Origin: Aegilops tauschii subsp. strangulata
Lineage: Eukaryota > Streptophyta > Magnoliopsida > Poales > Poaceae
DNA: 64,000 nucleotides
Direction of reading: 5' to 3'
Assembly (NCBI RefSeq): GCF_002575655.3
Contig: NC_053040.3
Coordinates: 156,365,148-156,429,147 of the forward strand
Part shown: piece after piece, positions 1 to 11,389 of the stretch
Position numbering within the stretch: position 1 is the stretch's first letter
How the letters are laid out: each line of letters starts with the position of its first letter
Program-made: the position numbers and the translations under genes
The notes under the pieces: generated by a model
What the model saw: the letters and a program-made list of their open reading frames with translations, nothing else
Told to the model about the DNA's origin: nothing
The model's database searches: none

Positions 1-236
1 CATATCGAGGCAGCAATGAATAGTATCTCTATCTAATATCTGGTTCGCCTAGGGTATGCCTATGTTGTTCATCTTGGGTGGGAAACAAATAGTAAAGCAA
101 TCATCATCTTTTTTTATTAAATTAAAGCAATCATCAGCCTGCTATCATTATTTTTGGATCCATCCACTGGTTGTTACCATGAATCTAGATTTCTGCATGC
201 TCTCCTTACATAATCTCACTATATTTTTTTGTATGC

Positions 237-1000
237 ATGTCAGATATTGTACACAGTCATGCTGAACATGTAGAGAAAAAGAGAAGAGTTTTGCGCGGCA
301 ATACAATGGCATGCATACATCGCTCCATGGTGGGTTCAATGGAAAACCCTCCTCCCCCCTCTCCAGATTGTAATCCAGAGGAAGATATCTGTTCTGAGGC
401 GGATTCAGACGCAGCTGACCACTCCTTTTTACCCCCCAAGGTGTTTGCACTAACTTGGCATGATGATGTTAGTTATATCATGCATATGTTGCCTTGCAGT
501 GCCTACTTTCAACATCATATATGTCATCTTCTTAGTTTAGACATGTTCTGTAATGCCACATGTTTAGTTTCAATATCATATATGGGAATTATGCAATCTC
601 ATGTCTTTTAGACTGCCATAATATATGTGAAATGTGCAATGTCATCCTGTTTAACCAGGCATCATATATTTGAATGATATCTTTCCCATCCTTTTCTTCA
701 TTACATTTCCATTTGTTGACAATGTTTGTACATTAAACTACTATTCCTGTGAATCACCCATTTGAGTGGGTGATGGAAAAATCTGGAGTGAAAACAAGGC
801 CTTCAGAGCAGACAGTGCTACCTGTCGAAGTAGATCTCTTGCTAGGACCCGATAGCTCCTCAGAGATGGATTCAGAGACACATGACTAGTCCTATTCCCC
901 CACCGAGGTGTATGCTCTAACTTGGTACGGTTATACTGCTCATATCATGCATATGGTGTCTTGCATTGCATAGTTTAGACATCATATACACAATATTCAA
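237..1000 (+). pseudogene. Possible upstream exons of the CACTA-borne protein
   Basis: Two short exon-like stretches (about 240-440 and 772-900) read as acidic, Ser/Pro/Asp-rich peptides. Each ends just before a GTGTTTGCACTAACTTGG-like or GTGTATGCTCTAACTTGG-like sequence, so the two look like related copies of the same exon and its downstream sequence. The second has an in-frame stop (TAG at about 888). A third relative lies at 12712-12920 beyond the Gypsy insertion, with the shared wording SGVKTR..S..TVLP. I infer a duplicated N-terminal exon of the Ptta-type gene, now decayed. No catalytic motif is visible. The bases before 237 and between the copies are AT-rich with no supported gene. Confidence 0.35.
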
Positions 1001-1242
1001 CACCATGTTCTTAGTTCAGACATCATATATGCGAATGCCCTCTGCTTAGCATATATATCACATATATGAATTAAATCATGTGATCCTGATTACTTAGATA
1101 ACATGTATGTGAATTATGTCATGTGACCATGTTTAGTTAGTCATCATATATTTGAATTATGTTATGCTATGCTATCCAGTTTAGATAGACATCATATATG
1201 TGAGATTATGTCATGCTATCTGTTTTAGTTATACAATATACA

Positions 1243-2421
1243 TGTCGGTGGGAAACGACACCTATGTGATCACAAGAATCCCTACTACGGTTGCTGGGGC
1301 GCAGGGTTGCAAGAAGAGCAGGATTAGTAATCAGCACAAGGATCGTTTACCCAGGTTCGGGCCGCGAGGATGCGTAAAACCCTAGTCCTGCTTTGGTGGA
1401 TGTATTGAGTGTTCTTGAGCCCTCCAACTAGCTACGGTGGCTGAGCTGTTCCAGAGAGACGAATCCTCCTCCAGTACGCCATGGGCCTCCTTTTATAGTC
1501 GAAAGGGGCTGCCACAGTGGCACATAGGAGGTGGAAAGGCGTACAGTGCTATGAGCTTATCGCTCGTATTACAGGACAAGATGCATTTAATGCATCGCTT
1601 AGGTGTCCCCTTGCTTTATTGGGGACGGGAACGAGGCCCGTCCCGTCCGTCGCCGCTCCTCCTTGCTTTGACACGCGCCCTGGCCAGCGCTGCATGCGGC
1701 GCCATGTAGGTGGGCAAGCAGCTGAGGTGGCGCGGCGGTAGGGTCTTCACGAAGATCTGCATGCCGCCACGCATGTGCTTGCTGATCTGGTCTAGGAGCT
1801 GCATGTTGCCACGCAGGTGCCAGCCCAGCTGGTTGAGCTGGCAGCTGCATGCGAATGGCGGTGGAGACTTGGCTGGTGCGGGCCTGGAGGTGGCCCTGCT
1901 GGCGTCCTCGGTGAGGGCCTTGCCGGGTGGCCCGGCAAGGGTCTCGCCGTGGCGCGCTGTCGTCCCCGGCAAGGATCTTGCTTGGGGTGGCTCTCCTCAG
2001 CAAGGATCTTGCCGAGGACCGTTGTCTTTTAATCCTCATCTGATCTTGAATATTCCTTGGTCTTGACAAAGATCTGCATGCCACCATGGAGGTGCCTCCC
2101 GAGCCCTAGTTCCAACGTGGTTGGTTGAGTTGGAACCCGTGGGCTCGAGGGTGGCTCACTCCGCTGGTGTGGTCGAGCCGTCCCGGCAAGGGTCTTCTCG
2201 GGGGTGCTGAGGCTCCCCCCGGCAAGGGTCTTGCCGGGGGAACCTGCTTCGCCTCTCTGCTTCTTTGTGTTCTTCGCCTTGGCGTTGCTCTGGCTGTCTT
2301 GGGCTTCGGTTTTACCTCGGTTCACCTCCCCTGTTCTGCTTGGTGCGTCCGTGGGTGCCTCCGACCGTCCGTGCACAGGTAAAGGGGTACAAAGGTGCGC
2401 CCCTTCTTTTGTACACTGACA
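1243..2421 (-). repeat. 3' LTR of Gypsy-1 (left on + strand)
   Basis: This is 1179 bp, TG...CA, matching 11411-12596 throughout. It contains several short palindromes of the form CCGGCAAGGRTCTTGCCGG (about 1914-1990 and 2178-2240) and a TATAAAA on the minus strand at 1491-1497. It also has an internal direct repeat around GATCTGCATGCC (about 1754 and 2070). Confidence 0.93.
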
Positions 2422-2440
2422 GGAGCCCCCGGGCCTGGGC
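2422..2440 (-). other. Polypurine tract of Gypsy-1
   Basis: On the minus strand the bases immediately before the 3' LTR read GGCCCGGGGGCTCC and then TGTCAG. A G-rich purine tract abutting the LTR is the expected plus-strand primer for reverse transcription and confirms the minus orientation of the element. Confidence 0.7.
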
Positions 2441-2941
2441 CACACATAAGTGCGACACGTTGTTGGGCCAGGCCCAAAATGGTGCGCGGGCAGGAGGGGC
2501 GGTTTTTACCGCGGTAATTTTCCGTCTGCTGCGCTTCCCCACGACCCGCGTTGAATGCGCGACATGGAGGGGTGCGTACGTGACGTGGGCGGCATGCGTG
2601 GGGCGGTTTCTGCAGGCATGCGTCACATCACGATACAGGGGCGGCTCGCGCCTTCCCCATGAAGAGGGAGAGGCGTAAAGGCGCGGCCCATTTACTGAAT
2701 GGGGCCGGGTCGCGATCTTCAAGGCGTCCACACCCCACGATCACGGGGTGGGGAGAGGTCGCTTCACCCGTCCCCTCGATTCTGCACGTTCGCCATGCGT
2801 CCTCCATGCGCTTGGGGTGGCAAGCGGTGGAGACGGGAAACCGGGCCGTCGCTGTTTGGGGCAGCGGGTCGGTCTTGATTCCCTGCGCCTCTGGTGGCTG
2901 GAATGGCCGAGCGGGGCGGCTGAGCCCCGACCCTGCCCCTT

Positions 2942-2947
2942 TATAAG
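2942..2947 (+). promoter_or_regulatory. TATA box of the antisense gene in Gypsy-1
   Basis: CCCCTTTATAAGGAGAGG occurs in GC-rich DNA. It is followed about 30 bases later by a pyrimidine-rich stretch (CATCCCTCATTCTTC) suited to a transcription start, then a CT-rich leader and ATG at 3025 in good context (CCGCCATGG). The direction is opposite to gag-pol. Position and spacing are seen; promoter activity is inferred. Confidence 0.6.
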
Positions 2948-3024
2948 GAGAGGGAAGGGGGATGGCATCCCTCATTCTTCTATCTTCTATCTCGTCCTGC
3001 TTCTGCTTCTTCCTCTCATCCGCC

Positions 3025-3681
3025 ATGGAGAAGGGGAACCCCGGTCCCTCGATGGTGGCGGCGAGGGTCGCCGCTCGACAGCGCGTCCCTCCTCCTCCTG
3101 AGCCCGCGGTGGTGGAGCCGGCCGCAAGGGGAAGGAGGAGGGGGCGAGGCCGTGGGCGAAGCTGTGGCAAAGGTCATGGTGCTCGGGGAAGAGGAGGGCG
3201 GGGCGGCGCGCCGGCCTCGCCCCCGCCAATGATGCCTTTCCCGACGGAGGGCCACGTTGGAGACCAGCCTCGTGAGTTCTTCATTAGGCTGCGCCGGCCT
3301 CCGCGTCGCCGTCTTCGTCTTCCCGTCCCGTTTGCTTGGGAGATGGAGCGTGACCCGCCCCAGACCCTCAGGTTGCACATGAGGGGCTGCGGGAATGGTG
3401 GTACGCGGGTCGACGTCGACTTCCCGGCTCCTCGGGTCATGTACCTCCGCCGTGTATGGAAGACGTTTGCTCGCATCCACAGCCTGATGGCGGGGCTCGT
3501 CCTCTACTTCAAATTAATGGAGGACGGGTTGCTCTCCGTCAAGGTCTTCGGAGATTTTGGAACTCGCCTGAAGTGCTGCGTGGAGAGCTCCTCCGACGGA
3601 GACTCCAGCGATGGAAGCTCTTCCCCGAGTGAAAGTGACGAGGAGGACAACGGGGCAGATGACGGGGACGAGTCCGACTAG
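3025..3681 (+). CDS. Antisense ORF of Gypsy-1: B3-like DNA-binding-domain protein, 218 aa
   Basis: The reading frame is open and runs opposite to gag-pol, in the 3' part of the retrotransposon. The in-frame ATG at 2962 lies only ~15 bases past the TATA box, so the ATG at 3025 is the better start. Layout: Ala/Pro-rich N terminus; an Arg/Gly-rich RGRGRGR-type stretch (residues 35-62, likely basic nucleic-acid-binding or nuclear-targeting); a globular part (84-178) with the B3 pattern EFFIRL...LRLPVPF...LRLHM...VDVDF...YLRRVWKTFAR.HSL..GLVLYFKL...LSVKVFG; then a Ser/Asp/Glu tail (188-218). In plant B3 domains a GW..F motif precedes the region equivalent to GLVLYFKL; here the Gly is Val (VW). The frame is intact although the sense genes carry many stops. 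The B3 assignment is by motif pattern only. A retrotransposon-specific protein with a convergent pattern is the alternative. Confidence 0.65.
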   Translation: MEKGNPGPSMVAARVAARQRVPPPPEPAVVEPAARGRRRGRGRGRSCGKGHGARGRGGRGGAPASPPPMMPFPTEGHVGDQPREFFIRLRRPPRRRLRLPVPFAWEMERDPPQTLRLHMRGCGNGGTRVDVDFPAPRVMYLRRVWKTFARIHSLMAGLVLYFKLMEDGLLSVKVFGDFGTRLKCCVESSSDGDSSDGSSSPSESDEEDNGADDGDESD

Positions 3682-4969
3682 GTGTCGGACGCCCCGCGCC
3701 TGGGCGGGGGCGATAGCAGCAGCATCTGCACCTGGCCGCTCCTCCGGTGGAGTTTTGTCGGGGGAGGGGCCAGCTCCTTAAACTTCTCGGGGCCGTCTCC
3801 TTGGGCGGCTGGCGTCGAGAGGCTGTGGAACAGGAAGAGGGCGGGCGGCAAGGCCGTCAACTCGGAGTACGCGGACACCGACGCCTTCGTCGCGTGTTCG
3901 GCGACCTACCGCCTCATCTTCCAGCTCCTTTCCCGGCACCGTCATCACCGGCCCACCCTTGGGTAGCCACCGAGGTGTTCTCTCGGTGCTTTCTGCTGCT
4001 CGTAGCTCACCTAGGCGCCCCTTTTGCACTTTCGCCTTCTTGACCTGCCTCCTGAGGAGAGGGAAAAGAAAGGGATTACGGGCATCTCATCTCTTTTTTA
4101 GTTTGTAAGCCTTCGGGCCTTCGTTAAATTTAGAACTTGTAATCCCCTTGCTCATGTTTTTCATTCCGTACGAACTGTGCCTGTGTGGGATGTTTTTAAT
4201 AAAAAAAGGATGTTTGCCGGGTTTGTCGTTCGTGGGTGGACCCCGCGACAAGGAGCGGATCCTTGTTATTATTTAAGATAAACGTTTTTCGCTCGGCAAC
4301 AGGCCTTGCCGTCCCCCTCACTTCGCTCGACCATTCTCGCGCCCTTGGCGGAGGCAGGGATGAATTGGGCTTAGGCTCCTTGTTCTATCTCCTTGCCGCC
4401 GCGGCTACAACCCAATCCGGACCCAGGAGACAATCCTTAGGTATAGGAAAAAGGGGAGCACGGTAGCCTGGAGATAAAATGAGGTTTCACATGTCCCAGT
4501 TCCGTACCGAAATGCATGACAGAGGATGAAAGACTTATCTGGATCTGCAGCCTCCGGCAACCTTGTCTTGCCGCGGTCGGATCCTTGTACTTGCAGCCCC
4601 CTGGCAACTCTAGTTTGCCGGGGTCGGGACGCCAGTCCGTTCCCTTTCTTCCAAGTAGCTCAGCAGAAGTGCCCATGTGCCCTGCGAACCAAAGGAGGGC
4701 AGAAAAGAATAGAGAGACGCGCACTCGACCTCTAGGCTAGGGGTTAGTCGCCGCTAAGTACTATCAACCCTAACCAAGGAAGATACTCGACCTAGCATGC
4801 ATGCTATAACTTAGGACGCCAGCGCTTCATTTATTTGTGCTCAGGGTCTGCGCCTGGCTTTGTACAAAGGGTTACATGCCTTGCCGGCAAGGCTTGTACA
4901 AAAGGTGGCTTGTCGAGGGGCCCGGCAAGCCGCGCCTTATGGGTAAAACTTGTGAAGATGCTCGATGTT
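3682..4969 (+). other. 3' untranslated/non-coding stretch of Gypsy-1
   Basis: No gene is supported. The stretch holds the likely 3' UTR of the antisense gene, with TTTTTAATAAAAAAAGG (AATAAA at 4199-4204). It then continues to the end of integrase with several copies of a palindrome built on CTTGCCGGCAAG, the cleanest being GCCTTGCCGGCAAGGC at 4878-4893. Short ORFs here overlap each other in different frames and are not believed. Confidence 0.6.
4199..4204 (+). terminator. Poly(A) signal of the antisense gene
   Basis: AATAAA followed by an A run lies about 520 bases after the stop codon of the B3-like ORF. It sits in a T-rich region with GTTTGTAAGCC and TTGTAATCCCC upstream, as in plant 3' ends. 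Inferred from sequence only. Confidence 0.5.
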
Positions 4970-5968
4970 TTAGGATTTGCTCACTGGAACAGCATCTTCA
5001 GTCTCCAGGCGGACTGCGCCAGGCCTGGTGACTCGTACTACCCAATAAGGGCCTTCCCACTTCGGCGTCAACTTGTTGGAATTCTTGGCCGACTGAACGC
5101 GCCGAAGAACAAGGTCGCCTTCCTCAAAGCTTCGGGCATGAACCTTGCGGCTATGGTAGCGGCACAAGGCTTGCTGGTAGCGTGCTGCTCTCACAGCCGC
5201 CCGAAGACGATCTTCCTCAAGGAGCGTCGCGTCATCTTGCCGCAACTGCTCTTGCTCAAGCTCATCATAAGCGAGCACTCGAGGTGACCCGTATATGAGT
5301 TCTGTGGGGAGAACTGCCTCTGCCCCATATACTAGGGCAAAGGGTGTCTGACCGGTGGCTCGATTTGGCTTCATCCTGATCGACCAAAGAACCGCCGGCA
5401 ACTCATCAATCCAGAGCCTTCCGCTCTTGTGCAGCCTGTCAAAGGTCTTCGTTCTCAGGCCTCGCAACACTTCAGCATTCGCCCTCTCTGCTCGGTCGTT
5501 GCTCCGGGGGTGTGCCATGGAAGCAAAACAAACCTTGATGTCGAGGTCTTGAATGTACTGCATGAAGGTGTGGCTTGTGAACTGCGTGCCGTTGTCGGTG
5601 ATGACTCTGTTTGGCACACCAAAACGGCAGACTAGTCCCTTGAAGAACTTGACGGCTGACTGTGTTATCACCTTCCTCACTGGTTCCACCTCTGGCCACT
5701 TTGTGAACTTGTCGATTGCAACGTACAAGTACTCAAAGCCCCCGACAGCACGGGGGAAAGGGCCCAGTATGTCGAGCCCCCAGACCGAGAATGGCCAGGA
5801 GAGAGGGGTCGTTTGAAGGGCTTGAGCTGGTTGATGAAGCTTCTTTGAATGGAACTGACACGCTTCACACTTGGTTACTAGTGTCGTCGCATCCTGGAGG
5901 GCGGTGGGCCAGAAGAAACCTTGCCGGAACGTCTTGCCGACAAGGGCCCTCGCCACATATACCTCCAT
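4970..5968 (-). pseudogene. Gypsy-1 integrase (frame-shifted relative to RT)
   Basis: The open stretch of 332 codons begins inside the H-H-C-C zinc-binding region (C..C in TKCEACQF). It continues through the catalytic core: first Asp in GLDILGPFP, second Asp in VITDNGTQF, Glu in AERANAE. The usual HPQSNGQAERAN appears as HPRSNDRAERAN. It ends in the C-terminal part FEEGDLVLRRVQ...LTPKWEGPYWV. A small deletion of several bases near 5945-5960 removes the residues after IHGGICG and shifts the frame, so it cannot be made as a fusion with RT. Integrase would insert the cDNA into host DNA in the nucleus. Confidence 0.9.
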
Positions 5969-8405
5969 GTATCTCTGCCAATAGCTCCAGTCCTTCCTCC
6001 CGGGTGATGCACTTCAATTTCACACCGTTCAGCCTTCTCCTGTACAGGACTTCATCGATGAATTGGTACAGGGCAGACCGACGGGCTACTTTTTCCGCTT
6101 CTTCCTGCTCCTCAGGAGGTTCCCCTGTTTGGAGGAATCGGACAGTATGTTGCGCCCACACCAGAGCCTGGGGCTCGACGGCAAGGACCAAAGGCATTCC
6201 CTCTGCCATGGGTGTGGCTGTCTCCACGGCCAGGGCTTGACGCCCTGCCGGAACCAGTTGCTCTTTGGCAGGCTCAGCGTCCACGACAGCATCCTTGCCA
6301 GCAGCCCCAGGGGGCTCGGCGGGAAAGTACTTGCCGGGACCTGATTTCCTCCACTTGTTCCGCCCCGTTGGTGGTTCGACGGATGGCTGAGTTAACCGGA
6401 GCAAAAATGTACCTGGTTCCACAGGTAGCTTGAATGCAGCACGCTTCGACAGGTAATCGGCGATGTCGTTCTCCGCTCGGGGAACATGCTCCGCTTGGAT
6501 ATCGTCAAAGTGCTCCTCCAGCTTCCTCACTTCATCTACGTAGGCCTCCATCAATGGGCTCTGGTAATCCTTGTTGACTTGTCTGACGACAAGCTGCGAG
6601 TCACCCCTGACGATGAGCTTCTTCACCCCAAGGTATGTCGTGATCCTGAGACCGGCAAGCAGCCCCTCATACTCAGCAGTGTTGTTTGTGGACATCTCCC
6701 TGGGAAAGTGCATCTGGATCACGTACTGGAGGTGCTCTCCGATGGGTGCGACAAGCAGCACACTGGCACCGGCGCCTTGCAGCGAGAAAGCCCCGTCAAA
6801 GTACATGATCCAGTCGCGGTCCGCTTCCTTGCAGGGGAGAGCGGTCTCTTGGATTTCTTCGTCAGGTGTTGAGGTCCATTCCGCAATGAACTCTACCAAG
6901 AGTCTGCTCTGGATTGTTGAGGTACTTTCAAACTTCAATCCAAAGCTCGACAACTCCAAGGCCCATTCCACAATCCTTCCGGTTGCATCTGGGTTGTGCA
7001 GTATCCGTTGTAGAGGGAGGCGGGTGACGACAGTGATCTCGTGGGCTTGAAAGTAATGATGCAGCTTCCTCGAGGCCGTAAGGAGGCCGAAGAGCAATTT
7101 CTGCACACCGGAGTACCTCGACCTAGCCCCCTGCAAGAGGGAGCTGACAAAGTAAACCGGGTGCTGCATCATCTTCTTCTTCTGCACCACTTCGCTTGAC
7201 TGTGCGGGCGTTGCCCTGATGGCGTTAGACTCTGCCGGGGACCTTGCCTCGCCAGCACCAGGTCCTGCCGGGGGAATCTTTGGCTCGCCGTCCGCTGGTT
7301 CTGTCGTCGCCACTGCCTCCTCGTCGACCTCCCTCTGTGCCACCAGTGCGGCGCTGACCACTTGATTCGTTGCCGCTAGATACAGCAGCAACGGTTCTTG
7401 TGGTTTAGGCGCAACCAGTATTGGCGTGGAGGAAAGGTATTTCTTCAGATCCTGCAACGCCGCCTCGGCTTCTGGGGTCCACTCCATCGGGCCTGCCTTC
7501 TTCAAGATTTTGAAGAAGGTAAGGGCCCACTCGGCAGACTTGGAGATGAATCGGCTCATGGCGGCGACGCAGCCGGTGAGCCGACGCACATCCTTGATCC
7601 GCTTGGGCTCCTCAATCTGTTCAATAGCCTTGATTTTGTCTAGGTTTGCCTCGATCCAGCGCTGCGACACAAAGAATCCGAGAAGCTTGCCGGACAGAAC
7701 GCCGAAGACACACTTCTCAGGGTTCAGCTTAAGGTTAATCTTGCGCAGGTTAGCAAACGTCTCTTCCAGATCTTGCACAAGAGTTGCCCTGTCCTTGGTT
7801 TTGACCACTACGTCATCCATGTATGTCTCCATATTTCTATGGAGCTGGGGTTCCAAACCAATTTAGACTGCTCTTGCAAATGTCGAGCCAGCACTCTTCA
7901 ACCCGAAAGGCATCCGTGAAAACCAATACGTACCACATGGGGTGATGAATGATGTCCTCTCTTCATCTTCTCTTGTCATGAAGATTTGGTGGTAGCCCGA
8001 GGAGGCGTCGAGGAATGACAGCAGATCACACCCGGTCGTGGAATCGACAATCTGGTCGATGCGCGGCAATGGGGAGGGGTCCTTAGGACAAGCCTTATTG
8101 ATGTCTGTGTAGTCAATACACAGCCTCCACTTCCCATTTGCCTTGTGCACCACTACCGGATTGGCCAACCACGTCGGATGGAGCACTCCTCTCACCAAAC
8201 CCGCCGCTTCCAACTTCCTGATCTCCTCAGTGATGAACTCCTACCTCTCCAGAGCCTACTTTCTGACCTTCTGCTTGACAGGCTGCGCATGAGGACAGAC
8301 AGCTAGGTGGTGCTCAATCACCTCCCTGGGAACACCGGGGATGTCGGATGCTTTCCACGCAAACACGTCGACATTCGCCCGTAGGAAGGTGACGCGCGCG
8401 CCTTC
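5865..8405 (-). pseudogene. Gypsy-1 reverse transcriptase and RNase H
   Basis: Starting just after the protease, the frame shows RT motifs in order: WLANPVVVHKANGKWR.CIDYTD, LPRIDQIVDSTTGC, FLDASSGYHQI, SRMPFGLKSAGSTF, and the active-site YMDDVVVKTKD. RNase H follows, with FDGA, NNTAEYEGLLAGL, RGDSQLVVRQV and the final Asp in NDIADYLS. Stops interrupt one frame at 8256-8258, 8241-8243 (both TAG) and 7863-7865 (TAA); at the last, the Fatima-like element has Gln. Two acidic, Pro/Ala-rich insertions (about 60 residues between RT and RNase H, about 90 between RNase H and integrase) are much longer than in the Fatima-like element. Confidence 0.92.
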
Positions 8406-9374
8406 CTATTTGCTATCGAGGGTGGAGCCTATGGTGAAAGCCCCTCCCGTGCCATCCTCCCTGACGGACACCTTCTTGGTCTGCGGTGGCTCAGCTCTGG
8501 ATTTCTTGCTCTTGCCGGTAGAGCTCTCTGGCACGTCCTCGACGGTAGCACAACACACCGAGGAGGTGCGCTTGCCGGAGTGGGTGCGAGAGGTCTTTCC
8601 GGGCTTCTTCTTCCCTCCCGGGGCTTCAGCGGCAGGAGCAAATGCCTTGGCGGCAGCTGCTGCAACTGCTTCCCGGTAGAGTGGGTCGGCGCAAATCAGC
8701 GCGTCCTTCTTGTTGGAGGGGACGGAGATGATGGTCAACGGCCCGGGCATCTTCAGCATGTTGTAGGCGCAGTGCGACGCCGCCATGAACTTGGCTAGTG
8801 CCGGGCGGCCGAGGATCCCGTTGTAGGGCAACGGGATCTCGGCCACGTCGAAGGCGATCCTCTTCGTCCTGTGCTTCAACTCCCCTCCAAACGTCATGGG
8901 CAGCGTGACCTTCCCCTTCGGCTGGCTCCTCCCCGGATTGACCCCTTGAAACATGCCCGTTTCCTCGAGGTCTCCATCAGGGATTTGCAGCCTTTTGATC
9001 ACGACGGGCGAGATCAAGTTCAGGCCGGCCCCACCGTCGACCAACATCTTGTTCACCTTGAGGTTGCGTATCGTTGGCGAGACCAACAATGGCAAACACC
9101 CGACCGCGGTTGTGCGGTCAGGGTGGTCCTTGGCGTAAAAGATGAGGGGCGTGCTGGACCACTTCAGCGGCTTCTGAGCGTCGAACGACGGCTCCACTGT
9201 TGTAATCTCACACGCCCACTGCTTGAGCTGGCGGTGAGAAGTATGCAGCGAGGCACCACCGTCAACGCACATGGCCTCTGTAGCCTTCTGGAACTCTTGC
9301 TCGCCAGACTCGTCGTCCTCATCATGATCATCGTCTTCTTGCTTCTTGTCACGACCCCGGGCGGGCCTCTCTTG
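8406..9374 (-). pseudogene. Gypsy-1 aspartic protease
   Basis: The retropepsin-like motif MLVDGGAGLNLIS marks the catalytic Asp, and NGILGRPALAKF is the conserved flap-side ILGRP motif. The domain shares the gag frame and is separated from it by a TAG at 9375-9377. A second TAG at 8406-8408 separates it from RT. The C-terminal third is Lys/Ser/Ala-rich and poorly conserved. It would cleave the Gag-Pol polyprotein in the virus-like particle. Confidence 0.85.
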
Positions 9375-11336
9375 CTAGTTGTCCTTGTCGCGGCGGCCTC
9401 CTTGGCCGCCACGCTTCTTGCCGGATCCCTCGGCACCGTCCTGGCCCTTCTCCTTGTCCCGCCTCTCATACTCGGCCTTTTGCTTTTCAGCAAGCAGCTC
9501 GACTTGCCGGCAGTTCTGGAGGTCGTGGCCCTTCGTGCGGTGGATCTTGCAGTACTGCTTGCCGGAGCCCCCTAGCTTGTCGGCAGCTGCTAAGGCCTGG
9601 CAGGCGACGCACCCGGGAATCTCCTTGCCGGGGTCGTCTGCCTTGACCTTCTTGGCAGCGCCAGTGTCGTCAGACCCTTCAACGGCAAGCACGGCCTTGC
9701 CCTTGCATTTCCTGTTGCGACGCCGGCCCTTCTTCGTTGGGGCGGTGGTGTCTTCATTAGTAGAGTCGGTTTCCGCGCCGGCGTCTTCGCCGGGGTACTT
9801 CCTTCCCTCTTCAGCCCGAACGCACCTATCGGCCAGAACATAGAGTTCGGCCACATCCTTAACCTTGGTCATCTCCAGCTCTTCGCGCATCTTGCGGTTG
9901 CGCACGTTCTGATGGAATGTGCTGATCACAGCGGCGGGATGAACGTCGGGGATGTTGTACTGCACCCGGCTGAATCTCTGGATGTACTTGCGCAGGGTTT
10001 CCCCTTCCTTCTGGGGAATGATATGCAGATCACTGGCCTGGCCATGAGCTTGGTGGCCTCCAGTGAAGGCATCAACTAACTCATGGCACAGATCCGACCA
10101 AGAAGAAATGGAATCCGCCGGCAAGTGCATCAACCAAGACATAACATTGGGCTTCAGTGCCAACGGGAAGTAATTGGCAAGCACCTTGTCGTCGTGAGCT
10201 CCGGCAGCCTGCATCGCAATGGTGTAGATGCTGAGGAACTCGGATGGATGGGTCTTGCCAGTGTACTTCTCGCCGACGTCGGGCTTGAACGTGCGGTGGG
10301 ACGGCCACTGGAACTGTCGCAGCTCGCGGGTAAAGGCCTGGCAGCCCACCTCATAAGGTAGGCTGCCGAAGCCCCCCGGTGCTGGGTGGTCCATAGTGGG
10401 TCCTGCCCGCTTGTCCGACTGGTGGCGTGTATCACGCCGGCGCTCAATAGTGGTTCGAGCATCTTCATGAGCTCGTTCTCGAAGAACTTGGCGCTGGTCG
10501 CGTTGGGTTCGTGGGTCGGATGACGCTATTGAGATGTTATCACAAGCGACATCACGACGGGCCGACGCCCGCGGCGGCTGGCGAGGAGGGGGAGAGTGCA
10601 CCGTGACCACAGCACCCCCGGTCCTCCCAGCGATGGCATGTGGTGGCTCGGTGGAGCACCGGCCCTAGGGTCCCGCCGGTCGCGGATCGTCTTTGTTGGC
10701 GACGGCGACGAGGCTCCGGATGGTGGCCCTCCACTCTTCGAGCTTCTCCGCAGCAGGAGGGAAGTCGAGGAGTAGCTGCGCGCGTGCCAAGGCTTCTGCT
10801 GGCGTGGGTGGCGGCGACAGCTGCGTGGACCGTGGCGCGCTTCGACTTCTGACCACGTTAGAAGGAGCTCTATCATGACCCAGCGGCTGCGTGCCATTTT
10901 TGCCAGCACTTCGGCGGGCATGCTGAACCCCTTCGTCCCGCGGACGACGCACAGGGCTCTTCCCACGGCGGTGTCCAGGGTCACTGGCGTGGTGACGCTG
11001 CTCGTCGCGCACACCATGGGAAGAGCGCGCAGTGGTCGCCGGCGTGGGCATCTTGGAGGTTGCTGCGCCGCCCGTGGGTGGCACAACAACACTCCTGGAG
11101 GGCCCCGCGCCGCCAGCGGGGGGCCCAGCCCCATCTTTAGACTTGGTGACGTGCGGCCCGTCGCCTGGCGCGCGAACGGCGCCGCTCGCCAGGCTCTGAC
11201 TGCCTGGGCGATGCTGGTGCTCGCGGACCATGGCTCGGGCTCTGTCCACGACTGGGCCACTGCTCGCCCGTACTGGCATGGGCCGTTCGGCCCCCGACGA
11301 GCCGATCGCCGTGGCCGTCTTCTTCTTGGTAGCCAT
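9375..11336 (-). pseudogene. Gypsy-1 gag
   Basis: The ATG at 11336 lies shortly after the 5' LTR. A low-complexity Arg/Pro/Ala-rich N-terminal region runs to a TAG at 10665-10667, after which the same frame continues. The capsid-like retrotransposon gag core is recognisable (FKPDVGEKYTGKTHPSEFL, ANYFPLALKPNVMSWL, SWSDLCHELVDAFTG). It is followed by a zinc-knuckle variant, YCKIHRTKGHDLQNC, with spacing C-x2-H-x4-H-x4-C, and a Lys/Arg-rich tail. Gag would form the cytoplasmic particle and bind the element RNA. The frame is otherwise free of indels. Confidence 0.88.
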
Positions 11337-11389
11337 GGCGATGAAGAAACGCTAGGCTAACTACTAGACCAGATTCTCACAATTGCGAC

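Noticed and set aside
1599..2445. ORFs of 118-162 codons in the Gypsy-1 LTR, repeated at 11784-12597
   Set aside because: They occur in several frames and both strands of a GC-rich LTR, and their boundaries differ between the two LTR copies.
3016..3480. Minus-strand ORFs of 154 and 100 codons opposite the B3-like ORF
   Set aside because: They are GC-rich shadow frames; the plus-strand frame has promoter, start context and domain pattern, the minus frames do not.
8871..9575. 234-codon plus-strand ORF
   Set aside because: It is the complement of the gag/protease region of Gypsy-1, whose minus-strand motifs are unambiguous; a GC-rich shadow frame.
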